This document shows, piece after piece, positions 8,061 to 16,001 of a stretch of 33,130 nt of DNA. Position numbers and translations under genes: made by a program. The first letter of the stretch is position 1, and every line of letters starts with the position of its first letter. Under the pieces are notes generated by a model. That model worked only from the letters and a program-made list of their open reading frames with translations. It searched no databases and was not told the DNA's origin. Origin of the DNA: Polyangiaceae bacterium (lineage in GTDB: Bacteria > Myxococcota_A > Polyangia > Polyangiales > Polyangiaceae). The DNA is taken from assembly GCA_025936115.1 (NCBI GenBank), contig JAICTZ010000059.1, forward strand, positions 1 to 33,130, in the 5' to 3' direction.

Positions 8061-10067
8061 TTACTTGCCGTAATTGGCGGCCTGGATGTTCTTCATGATC
8101 AGCAGGTCGGTCGCGTTCGACGGGGAACCCACGGTGACGGCGCCTTCGTAGAAGGTTCCAAACGAGTTATTGCTGTTGTCACCGCCGAGACCGAGGACGA
8201 TGCCGCCCGCGTTGCCCCAGGTCTTACCAGTAGGAATGTTGCCGTCGTAGGCGGTCGTCAGATCGCTCGCGCTCTGCACATCGGCCATGCGCAGCGCATA
8301 TTTGCCGACGGGCGTGTGGAGGATACCGAGCGCGAAGGGAACCTTGAGCGCCGGGTTGTTCGGATTGTTGACGGCAGAATCACCGCTGCCGCCCGCCCAA
8401 ACGCCGCCCTCGAAATCACCCATGAACCAAGGTCCGCTGCCCGTGCCCGTGCCCCAAAACGTCGCCGAGCCGAAGAACAACGTATTCATCGTCACGTAGA
8501 CCGTGGGGTCGGGGGAGACGCTGCCGAAGTCCCAGCAGCATGCGGTGCCCGGGTGCGTACCGTCCGCGAGCTCGTAGATACCTTGGGCGGAGTTGCCCAT
8601 CGGCACGCCCTTGGCCTTGACGTTCAAGGGAGTCCGATAGCCTTCCCGTTCATTCGTATACAGCGCATAGACGTTGTGACCGCTGACCTTTATCGACTTC
8701 TTGTTCGCGGTCGACTCGAAGTCGTCCTTGTCGGCGTAGGTCCCGCCGTTCGAGAGACCCTTGGTCCCGGCCTTGAGATTGTTCCCGTTCCCGGACTGGT
8801 CGTAGAGGAGCGAGAAGGTGCAGGTGGAACCCATGCAGAACGCGTCTTGGGTGGCCGTATCGGCGAAGCCGTCCGCGGTCATCCCGATATCTTTGGTCAT
8901 TCCGCCCGTCCCCGTGTTCATGGACGAGCTGCCGTTTCTGACCTGGTAGAGATACCCGGTGTACGTCTTCGACAAGGCGCGAACCGTGCTGTACGCGGCC
9001 CCGCACGGAGTGTTGGCCGCAGCGTAGATATCGCACGGGCCGTCACCACGAGTCGACGCGCCACCGGAGCCACCGGAGCTCATGCCGCCCGCGGCGCTGC
9101 CGGCGGACCCGCCCGTGCTCATTCCGCCGGCGCCCGTGCCACCGGTGCCCATGCCGCCGGCGCCCGTACCGCCCGTGCTCATTCCCCCGGCGCCCGTGCC
9201 ACCGGTGCCCGTGCCGCCGGTTCCGCCCGTGCCCATGCCGCCAGCGCCACCAGCGTCCCCGGATTGAAGCACGATCGTGCCCGTCGTTTCGGGGCTCATG
9301 GTCTGCGGGGTCCACGTCATCGTGCTGCCCGCCACACAATACGAATACGCCGTCGTGGTATCCGCCGTGAGCGTGCTCCCCGACGTCGTGTAGTTGCCGC
9401 TCGTTCGGGGATCCGAGGTGAGCAGCCCGAGACCGCCCATCTGCTGCAGCGTGGCAGCGCACGTACAGCCGCCATCCGCGGCGCTAGTGCAGTCGACCGA
9501 GGAGAAGCCGAGGCCCGAGAGGGGACCGTCGATACCCTTGCAGGTGGTCGTCGTGCCCGAAATCATCAAGCAACCGGCAGGCAGCTGAAGCTGCATGGTG
9601 CCCGAGGTCGTCGTGCCGTCCGTGTAGGACCCGTCGGCATTGGCGGTCCACGTCCCGGTGACCTGGAGGGAGCCCGACAGCGTGACGTTCTTGCAGCTCC
9701 GCGGGTCGAGCCCGGCGTGCCCGATGTCGAGGTTCGAGCTGCTCAGCTTCAAGCACGACGAGGTCACGGCCCAGGTCCCAACAGCATTGCCGCCGCAGGG
9801 CGTCACGTTGGAGCAAGCGCCTCCGCTTCCGGCGCTTCCGCTCGTACCGCCAGTGCCCGTGCCACCGGTGCCGCCCGTGGTCGAGCTTCCGCCGGTGGCG
9901 CCAGTGCCGCCCGTCGTCGAGCTTCCGCCCGTGCCGCCGGTGCCGCCGAGGCCCCCGGTCATCGAGCTTCCCCCGACGCCGGCGGGGTTATTCGACGTAA
10001 GGCTACATGCACCAGAAATAGCGACGAATGCCGCAGTGAGCGCCAGAGCGGCCGGTTGAATCTTCAT
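8061..10067 (-). CDS. GH54 alpha-L-arabinofuranosidase lipoprotein with N-terminal Cys-rich domain
   Basis: A 668-residue protein, first gene of the arabinose operon. It has a lipobox (ISGAC, Cys21), a Gly/Thr/Ser spacer (about 28-83), and an unrecognised Cys-containing domain (about 85-268, opening SNVTPCGGNAVGTWAVTSSC). A second Gly/Met/Thr-rich repeat spacer (about 270-340) precedes a C-terminal GH54 catalytic domain (343-668, opening GPCDIYAAANTPC). The catalytic Glu553 (GPWFMGDFEGGVWAG) and Asp630 (GLGGDNSNNSFGTFYEG) are both present, as is the vicinal Cys510-Cys511. The N-terminal domain recurs in the third GH54 protein at 12135-14078; its strand-rich look and GTW opening suggest a lipocalin-like or carbohydrate-binding beta-fold, but this is a guess. 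AAGGAAA 9-15 nt before the ATG is a good ribosome-binding site. Confidence 0.9.
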   Translation of the reverse strand: MKIQPAALALTAAFVAISGACSLTSNNPAGVGGSSMTGGLGGTGGTGGSSTTGGTGATGGSSTTGGTGGTGTGGTSGSAGSGGACSNVTPCGGNAVGTWAVTSSCLKLSSSNLDIGHAGLDPRSCKNVTLSGSLQVTGTWTANADGSYTDGTTTSGTMQLQLPAGCLMISGTTTTCKGIDGPLSGLGFSSVDCTSAADGGCTCAATLQQMGGLGLLTSDPRTSGNYTTSGSTLTADTTTAYSYCVAGSTMTWTPQTMSPETTGTIVLQSGDAGGAGGMGTGGTGGTGTGGTGAGGMSTGGTGAGGMGTGGTGAGGMSTGGSAGSAAGGMSSGGSGGASTRGDGPCDIYAAANTPCGAAYSTVRALSKTYTGYLYQVRNGSSSMNTGTGGMTKDIGMTADGFADTATQDAFCMGSTCTFSLLYDQSGNGNNLKAGTKGLSNGGTYADKDDFESTANKKSIKVSGHNVYALYTNEREGYRTPLNVKAKGVPMGNSAQGIYELADGTHPGTACCWDFGSVSPDPTVYVTMNTLFFGSATFWGTGTGSGPWFMGDFEGGVWAGGSGDSAVNNPNNPALKVPFALGILHTPVGKYALRMADVQSASDLTTAYDGNIPTGKTWGNAGGIVLGLGGDNSNNSFGTFYEGAVTVGSPSNATDLLIMKNIQAANYGK

Positions 10068-10575
10068 CGAGCGGTTTCCTTGAACGAGGGACCTACTGAG
10101 CGAAAGCGGTAGTCGGGGCGCCCGAGATGGCCGACCATTCGGTCGAGTCTCGCGCGGGCCGACGTGCTCCTCGTTGGCAGTGGCGTTCCACTAGAAAATC
10201 CGTGAAGGAAAGGTGCGACCTTTGCTGACTCCGGCTCGCGGCTCGAGGACGCTGAACGGCCAGACGCGGCTCCAGGTCGATTTGTCGACGGAACTACGTG
10301 ACTCAAAGCACTGCGCACCCCTGGTTCTGCGACCACGGCGAGCGGCGTTAGCTATCTGAAGTCTTCGCGACGTGCCCTGCAACTGATGCGTGTGTCGCCG
10401 CGCTCGGTACCGGACTCGCGACTAACGTTTTGGGCTCGTCGCGGGCCGCGCCCGGCGCTCGACGACGGATTGCCCGCATGGAGGTCACTGCAATACCTAT
10501 GGCGCAAGCGTGCCGCGCCGCGGCCTGGTGTCCGGCACCGATGAAGCTCGCTCTTGCACCAATGAAGGATCTCGC
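10068..10575. other. Divergent intergenic control region of the arabinose locus
   Basis: This 508-bp stretch separates the minus-strand GH54/ara operon from the plus-strand esterase/GH54 pair and has no credible gene; its short open frames look like chance high-GC frames. It should hold the promoters of both transcripts. One element can be pointed to: a block around 10152-10211 (read on the minus strand) resembles the segment just before the third GH54 gene (12077-12130), sharing CCACTGCCAACGAG. No clear -35/-10 pair or long operator palindrome could be assigned by eye. Confidence 0.6.
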
Positions 10576-12075
10576 ATGAATCAGTGTCGAACCCCGTTGC
10601 CCGGCGGCGTCGCGTTCACCGTCGCGTTGCTGACGACGGCGCACGTCGAGGCCGCTTCGTTGCAGAAGGTGAACGACTGGGGCGCGAGCGGCGTGCCGGC
10701 GACCGCGAGCATGTACATTTACGTGCCCGACAAGCTCGCGACCAAGCCGCCGATTCTGGTTCTCGCGCACTTTTGCAGCGGGACCGCGTCCGCCGTTTTC
10801 CAGCAAGCGGGCGGCATCGTCAAGGCCGCCGACCAGTACGGTTTCATCATGGTCGTCCCGCAGACGTCCAACAACTGTTGGGACGTCGGGTCCACCAAAG
10901 CCCTCACCCACGACGGCGGCGGAGACACGCAAGCCATCGCCGAGATGGTCAAATACACGATCACCAAATACCAGGCCAACGCCGATCGCGTGTACGCCAC
11001 GGGTGATTCGTCCGGCGGCATGATGACGCAGGCGTTGATGGCCGTTTATCCAGATGTCTTCAAGGGCGGCTCCGCCTTCGCGGGCGTGCCCGCGGGGTGT
11101 TGGTCGGTGGGTGACCCCGACGGCTCCTGGAGCAACGCGTGCGCGGGCGGGCAAGTCACGCACACGGCTCAGGAATGGGGCGACATGGTTCGGGCGATGG
11201 ACCCGAGCTACACCGGACAGCGCCCGCGCGTGCAGCTCTTTCACGGCGACGCGGACGGGACCATCAACTACAACAACTTCAAAGAAGCCATCAAGGAGTG
11301 GACGAACGTGCTCGGTCTGAGCACGAATCCCACGTCCACGGAAACCGTCACGCTCGGCACGCACCAGGCGACTCGCCAGAAGTGGCAAGACGCGTGCGGC
11401 TATGTCGTGCTCGACGCCTTCACGTCGATGGGCGGCGATCACGGCCCCTCCGACGCCCTCTTCAATGCGTCGTTCGTCGTGCCCTTTTTGGCGCTCGACA
11501 AGACGGACGCCGTCGATCCAGAAGTTGCTCAGTGCGGTTCCGGGGGCATGGGCGCAAGCGGGGGCATGGGCGGAGCAACGAGTGTGGCCGGCGGCGGCGG
11601 GCGTGCGGGTGGAGCATCCGGCGGCATGCCGGGAGTGAGCGGCGCGAGCCCCAACGGCGGAGTTGGAACGAGTGGCGCGGGCACGAGCGGGCTCGGCGCG
11701 GGTGGCCACGCTCCGATGGGCGGAACCGGGGGTGCAGGCGGCGCATTCGGGACCGGCGGCAACGCAGCAAGTGGGGGGCGCACCGGGATCGGTGGCGTCA
11801 CCGGCTCGGGCGGGAGTACCGGCGGCGGCGCCCCGGCCTCTGCCGGAAACGGCGGCTCGGGAGTTGCGACCGCGGGAAGCGGCGGCTCGGCTGCCAACCC
11901 GGGCGGCGGCCGCCCCGGCGCGGGCGGCGCAAGTCAAACAGAGCCGCCGAGCACTCCTACCGATACCGGCGGTTGCGGCTGCTCGGTGGTCGGAAACAAG
12001 AGTTCGTCCCTCCGTTTCTTCGTGTTCGCATTGGGAGCCTTCGCCCTCGGCCGACGCCGGCGTCGTCAGAGCTAG
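10576..12075 (+). CDS. CE1/PHB-depolymerase-family esterase with MYXO-CTERM tail (acetyl-xylan or feruloyl esterase-like)
   Basis: A 499-residue secreted esterase. A signal peptide (about 1-27) is followed by an alpha/beta-hydrolase domain (about 28-310) of the type shared by PHB depolymerases and CE1 acetyl-xylan/feruloyl esterases. Family blocks include MYIYVPDKLATKPPILVLAH, PQTSNNCWDVGS and HDGGGDTQAI. The likely triad is Ser145 in TGDSSGG, Asp227 in LFHGDADGT and His289 in MGGDHGP. A Gly/Ala-rich spacer (about 320-455) leads to a MYXO-CTERM-like tail: GGCGCSVV, one hydrophobic helix (FFVFALGAFALG), then RRRRR. The ATG at 10576 is chosen over the upstream 10510 frame because AAGGA lies 8 nt before it and a signal peptide follows. 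Neighbouring GH54, GH39 and GH43 genes favour xylan or ferulate ester substrates over PHB; specificity is inferred. Confidence 0.87.
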   Translation: MNQCRTPLPGGVAFTVALLTTAHVEAASLQKVNDWGASGVPATASMYIYVPDKLATKPPILVLAHFCSGTASAVFQQAGGIVKAADQYGFIMVVPQTSNNCWDVGSTKALTHDGGGDTQAIAEMVKYTITKYQANADRVYATGDSSGGMMTQALMAVYPDVFKGGSAFAGVPAGCWSVGDPDGSWSNACAGGQVTHTAQEWGDMVRAMDPSYTGQRPRVQLFHGDADGTINYNNFKEAIKEWTNVLGLSTNPTSTETVTLGTHQATRQKWQDACGYVVLDAFTSMGGDHGPSDALFNASFVVPFLALDKTDAVDPEVAQCGSGGMGASGGMGGATSVAGGGGRAGGASGGMPGVSGASPNGGVGTSGAGTSGLGAGGHAPMGGTGGAGGAFGTGGNAASGGRTGIGGVTGSGGSTGGGAPASAGNGGSGVATAGSGGSAANPGGGRPGAGGASQTEPPSTPTDTGGCGCSVVGNKSSSLRFFVFALGAFALGRRRRRQS

Positions 12076-12076
12076 C

Positions 12077-12130
12077 GATTTTCCTGCACGGACTCGCGGG
12101 TCGAGAACCACTGCCAACGAGAGCGTCGGC
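12077..12130 (+). promoter_or_regulatory. Leader segment shared with the first GH54 gene of the ara operon
   Basis: The spacer between the esterase stop and the third GH54 start resembles the minus-strand sequence at about 10211-10152, upstream of the 668-residue GH54 gene. Shared parts include TTTCCT-N-CACGGA and CCACTGCCAACGAG (12108-12121 here; 10183-10170 on the minus strand there). It may be a leftover of gene duplication or a common control element. The distance to the start codon differs (about 13 versus about 102 nt). Confidence 0.4.
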
Positions 12131-12134
12131 AGAC

Positions 12135-14078
12135 ATGCGCAAGGGACTCCTCGAACTCGTAGCAGCATTGGCCGTGACAGCGCTGGCCACCGGATGCAGT
12201 ACCAACCCCGCCGGCGGCCAAGGTCCCGAGAGGGGCACGGGAGGCGCTAGCGCGACAGGCGGGTCGGGCGGCTACACGGGCACCGGAGGTGCCGCCGGTA
12301 AGGTTAACGGCGCGGGTGGAACGCCGGGCTGCACCAACGTCGCGCCTTGCGGCGGCAGTGTCGTCGGAACCTGGAACGTCACCTCGTCGTGCCTCAGCTT
12401 GTCGGGAGACATGGACGTGTCCCTGGGAAGCTTGGGTTGCAAGACGGTTCCGGTGAACGGCACCCTTCAGACCACCGGCTCATTCGTCGCCGACGCGAAC
12501 GGTACCTATACCGACAAGACGACGACCACGGGCTCCGTTACGGTCCCGCTCTCTGCCTCGTGCCTCACGATCTCGTCCGTTGCCGTCGCGTGCGAGAAGG
12601 TGGCAGGCACGCTCGCCGCCCTCGGCTGGACCACGGCAGCGTGCACCGATACCGACGGGCAATGTGAGTGTTCGCTCAGCACCGAGCAGCACGCCGGCGC
12701 CGGTCTCGTTGCTCCCTACACGGAGCCGAATGGTTCGTACACGACGGCAGGCACGGAGCTCACGGTCGACATTTTGAAGTACTCGTATTGCGCCTCGGCC
12801 GACACGCTGACCCTCACGCCGCACATGGCGGCGCTCACGGGTACGGTCACGTTCCAGAGAGAAGGCGCCGGCGGCAATTCAGGACTGGGCGGCGCGCCCG
12901 CGAACGGTGGCTCGGGCGGTGGCTCGGATATGGGAGGCGTAGGCGGGTCCCCGGTAGGCGGCGGCGCCGGCGCGACCAGCGGAGGCGCGACCAGCGGAGG
13001 CGCGACCAGCGGAGACGCGGGTGGAATGGCGAGCGCTGGCGGCGGGATCGGCGGCGGCGCCGGCAAAGCTGGGTCCGCGGGAGCGAGCGCGGGCTCGAGC
13101 GGCAGCACGGGAACGATCACTGGTCCATGCGACATCTACAAAGCGGCTGGCACCCCGTGCGTCGCCGCGCACAGCACGATTCGCGCTCTTGTCGGCGCGT
13201 TCAGTGGCGGTCTTTATCAAGTGAAACGTGCGGACGGCACGACGAAGGACATTCCCGTTGCGACGACGGGCGGCTTTGCCGACTCGGCGCAGCAGGATTC
13301 CTTCTGCAGCGGGACGACGTGCACAATCACCAAGATCTACGACCAATCCGGGAACGGTAACGTTCTCGAGGCCGAGACACCGGACAGCACCGTGGGAGGT
13401 AATACGGGGCAGACTGCCGCGAGCGCCACCGCCGAGGCGCTCACCGTGGGCGGCCACAAGGTTTACTCGATCTATACGAAGCCCAGCCAGGCCTACTGGA
13501 GAGACGGCTCCAAATCCGGGATGCCACTCGGCAGCGCCCCGCAAGGCATCTATATGGTGACGAGCGGCACGCATTACAGCAGCGGGTGTTGCTTCGATTA
13601 CGGCAACGGCGAAACGTCTCGAACCTACGTCGCCGGCCCCTCGATGGACGCCATCTACTTCGGCAATTCGACGACCTGGGGCACAGGGAACGGCTCCGGG
13701 CCATGGATCATGGCCGATATGGAAGACGGGATGGTTTCTCAAGGCGGCAGCGGAAAGAACAACTCCAGCTTGAGTCAGACCACCCCGTACGTCACTGCCA
13801 TGGAGAAGAACAACGGCACGACGGAGTTCGCCTTGAAAGCGGCCGACGCTACCAAGCTTCCCTTGAACACTTACTACCAAGGTGCGCTGCCGCCCGGGAA
13901 GAACCCGATGAAGAAGCAGGGCGGCATCGTTCTCGGTAGCGGCGGGGACTGCTGCCTCAAGAACAACAACCTGAGCTACGGCACGTTCTACGAGGGAGCC
14001 ATCGTGTCAGGCTACCCGTCCAACGCGACGGATGACGCGATCCACGCGAACATCGTGAGCGCCGACTACGGGAAATAG
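12135..14078 (+). CDS. GH54 alpha-L-arabinofuranosidase lipoprotein with N-terminal Cys-rich domain (third paralogue)
   Basis: A 647-residue protein with the same plan as the product of 8061-10067. It has a lipobox (LATGC, Cys21), a Gly-rich spacer (about 28-64), an unrecognised Cys domain (about 66-242, opening CTNVAPCGGSVVGTWNVTSS), and a second Gly/Ser/Ala spacer (about 244-328). The GH54 catalytic domain occupies 330-647 (GPCDIYKAAGTPCVAAHST). Catalytic Glu530 (GPWIMADMEDG) and Asp605 (GSGGDCCLKNNN) are present, as is vicinal Cys485-Cys486. A second vicinal Cys pair (606-607) directly after the acid/base Asp is unusual. The ATG at 12135 is set by the lipoprotein signal; the open frame upstream only runs antiparallel or out of frame through the esterase. 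It lies 59 bp after the esterase gene, probably in one transcript. Confidence 0.9.
   Translation: MRKGLLELVAALAVTALATGCSTNPAGGQGPERGTGGASATGGSGGYTGTGGAAGKVNGAGGTPGCTNVAPCGGSVVGTWNVTSSCLSLSGDMDVSLGSLGCKTVPVNGTLQTTGSFVADANGTYTDKTTTTGSVTVPLSASCLTISSVAVACEKVAGTLAALGWTTAACTDTDGQCECSLSTEQHAGAGLVAPYTEPNGSYTTAGTELTVDILKYSYCASADTLTLTPHMAALTGTVTFQREGAGGNSGLGGAPANGGSGGGSDMGGVGGSPVGGGAGATSGGATSGGATSGDAGGMASAGGGIGGGAGKAGSAGASAGSSGSTGTITGPCDIYKAAGTPCVAAHSTIRALVGAFSGGLYQVKRADGTTKDIPVATTGGFADSAQQDSFCSGTTCTITKIYDQSGNGNVLEAETPDSTVGGNTGQTAASATAEALTVGGHKVYSIYTKPSQAYWRDGSKSGMPLGSAPQGIYMVTSGTHYSSGCCFDYGNGETSRTYVAGPSMDAIYFGNSTTWGTGNGSGPWIMADMEDGMVSQGGSGKNNSSLSQTTPYVTAMEKNNGTTEFALKAADATKLPLNTYYQGALPPGKNPMKKQGGIVLGSGGDCCLKNNNLSYGTFYEGAIVSGYPSNATDDAIHANIVSADYGK
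12969..13013 (+). repeat. Three tandem 15-bp units in the GH54 linker
   Basis: Three consecutive copies of GGCGCGACCAGCGGA encode repeats of Gly-Ala-Thr-Ser-Gly in the spacer before the catalytic domain. Being a multiple of three, copy-number change would lengthen or shorten the spacer without a frameshift. Confidence 0.8.
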
Positions 14079-14111
14079 CCTGTCGCGGTGACTGGGGCGT
14101 CGCGCGAAGAA

Positions 14112-15977
14112 TCACGAGCGCCGGCGAGCGCGCCGGCGAGCGCGCAGCAACACGAGTCCGCCGAGGCCGATGCACAGGGCGCCGCCGCCACGCCCACCGG
14201 CGCGCGCGCCACTGCGACACTCGCACCCGCCGCGGGACTCCCGCGCCGGCACGGCCGAGCTGCCTCCCGCCGCTTCGTCCGTTCCACCCGTGTCCGCTCC
14301 GGCACGCACGAGAGTGATCAGCGAGACGCCGAAACGCGGAAGCTCGAAGTCCAGCGTCACCGTGCCATCCGTCGCCACCGCAGCCGTCGTGTCCGGCACG
14401 AGCGGCGCGGGTTCCATCGCCTGGACGAGCTCCGCGCTCTCCGCCGCTGACGGACTCTGCGGCATCCCCTGCGACGCCCACACGGTATAAGCGTCTCCGT
14501 GTGACTCGTCGACCCGCCAATGTGAGACACGCACGCTCGAACCGAAGCTCGCCGGCACCTTGATTGCCAAATGGACGGGTGTCTGCGCGACGCTCTCTAG
14601 ATCGTCGTGATAGTTCCATACGAGCGTCTCGATGCTTTCGCCGTCGAGCACGGCCATGCCGTCGACGTCCGGCTCACCGCGCACACCGTTCGCCAGAATC
14701 TCGTCGAGCGAGCGCGCGCCACTGCTCGTGAGCGGCAAGCGGGCCCCCGCGAGTCGGCCGAGGAGCTTGAACGCGCTCAGCACGGGTAGGGCGATGCCGT
14801 TGGTGGCGAGCGCGCGATAGCCCGCGAAGTAGGGCGTACCGGGAAACGTGAACGCCCACGTGAGCAGGCCGCCGAGCTTCACGCCGAGCTCTGCCTCGAG
14901 CTCGAGCGAGCGCTTCATCATCGCGAGCTCGTAGGCGCCGTACGCGGTCGAATTGCGGTAAGCATCGGCCGGGTCAGTGTCGATGGGACAGGCCGCGCAA
15001 CCGTCGGGATCCGCTTCGGTGACGTAGATGGGCGTCTGCTGGTACTTAGGGTACGCGGCCACCGCGGCAAAGCCGGCCCGCTCGAGCCGCAATTGGTTGC
15101 CGAGGTCCATCTCGACGTGGTCCCCGCTCACGGCAACGCCACCCTTCGCGTGGAACGTCACCAGATCGAGCCGCGTTCCGGTACTCCCCGTGACCGCATT
15201 GGGCTCCGTCGCGCAATGGTCGAGAAACTGGGTCAAGAAGCCGTCGTCCGCACTCGCCACCGCCGGTCCGCCCAACACGGCTTCCGGGATGACCTCGTGC
15301 AGCGCCGCTTCCGTATAGTCGTAGAGCTTCGCGTACTCCTCGAACGTGCCGTGCCAATAGCCGATGTCCGGCTCGTTCCAGAGCTCCCAGAGCCAGCGCT
15401 TCGCAACCTCCGAGTAGCGGGCGTCGGCGTGCCCCGCCCACGTGCGAACGAGGTCGGCCCACTTCGTGTAGTCGGTCGGGGGGTAGAAACAGCCCCCGTT
15501 GAGCGCGGTCGTGCTCGCGTTGCGATAGGGGGTCGGCTGCGTGGAAAGCGCCTGCGGCATGAACCCGAGCTCGACGAAGGGAAACGCACCGGCGCCCGTG
15601 ATGCTGTCCATGATGCCGTCGGTCAGTGCCCAGTCGTAGACGGCGTTGCCCGCGCCGTCCTGCGTGTAAACGTTGGTCGAGCCCCACTTCATCGCCGGCG
15701 TGCCGTCCCCGGTGTTGAACAAAAAATGCGTACGAACGTGCACGGGCGCGCTGTGGAGCGCCGCGAGCTCGGCGAGCAGCGCCGCTCCGTCCGGCACGGT
15801 CGCATAGTTGATCTCGTCGAAGCCGTGAAACGGCCACACGCGCTCGAGCGGTGCTCCAGGTGCCGTGGCATCGACCGAGACGTTCGCTCGCGAGGCCTGT
15901 GCTCCTACGGGCGAGGTGAATGCGAGCACGATAGCCGTCAATGCGCGGCGCACGCGCGCGGCCAGCGGCGCGGTCAT
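14112..15977 (-). CDS. GH39-type beta-xylosidase-like glycosidase with MYXO-CTERM tail
   Basis: A 621-residue secreted protein with a signal peptide (about 1-29). A TIM-barrel glycosidase domain resembling GH39 beta-xylosidases covers about 30-500. The acid/base is predicted as Glu202 in LWELWNEPDIGYW and the nucleophile as Glu321 in PIYVTEADP. Other family-like blocks are the FDEINYATVPDG start, the FVELGFMPQAL strand and LVTFHAKGG. The C-terminal part (about 425-575) looks like the beta-sandwich that follows GH39 barrels. The tail reads GGCECRSG, a hydrophobic helix (ALCIGLGGLVLL), then an Arg-rich end, as in MYXO-CTERM anchors. It would trim xylo-oligosaccharides exposed by the arabinofuranosidases and esterase. 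It lies 24 bp after the GH43 gene on the same strand and converges with the GH54 gene ending at 14078. Confidence 0.84.
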   Translation of the reverse strand: MTAPLAARVRRALTAIVLAFTSPVGAQASRANVSVDATAPGAPLERVWPFHGFDEINYATVPDGAALLAELAALHSAPVHVRTHFLFNTGDGTPAMKWGSTNVYTQDGAGNAVYDWALTDGIMDSITGAGAFPFVELGFMPQALSTQPTPYRNASTTALNGGCFYPPTDYTKWADLVRTWAGHADARYSEVAKRWLWELWNEPDIGYWHGTFEEYAKLYDYTEAALHEVIPEAVLGGPAVASADDGFLTQFLDHCATEPNAVTGSTGTRLDLVTFHAKGGVAVSGDHVEMDLGNQLRLERAGFAAVAAYPKYQQTPIYVTEADPDGCAACPIDTDPADAYRNSTAYGAYELAMMKRSLELEAELGVKLGGLLTWAFTFPGTPYFAGYRALATNGIALPVLSAFKLLGRLAGARLPLTSSGARSLDEILANGVRGEPDVDGMAVLDGESIETLVWNYHDDLESVAQTPVHLAIKVPASFGSSVRVSHWRVDESHGDAYTVWASQGMPQSPSAAESAELVQAMEPAPLVPDTTAAVATDGTVTLDFELPRFGVSLITLVRAGADTGGTDEAAGGSSAVPARESRGGCECRSGARAGGRGGGALCIGLGGLVLLRARRRARRRS

Positions 15978-16001
15978 GGGCCGACCACTCCGCGCATTCG
16001 A

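Noticed and set aside
7869..10112. 747-residue plus-strand open frame
   Set aside because: It is antisense to two GH54 genes with full catalytic motifs; its Arg/Ala/Gly-rich product is typical of high-GC shadow frames.
10064..10382. Small open frames in the divergent spacer as a peptide gene or regulator
   Set aside because: No ribosome-binding site, no domain, atypical composition; they overlap the likely promoters.
10348..12168. 606-residue minus-strand open frame
   Set aside because: Antisense to the esterase, whose catalytic triad and signal peptide are clear; the product is low-complexity Ala/Arg.
12135..14078. Second Cys-Cys pair in the third GH54 as a frameshift artefact
   Set aside because: The frame stays in register on both sides with family motifs (GGIVLGSGGD before, YGTFYEGAIVSGYPSNATDD after), so it is a real substitution or insertion.
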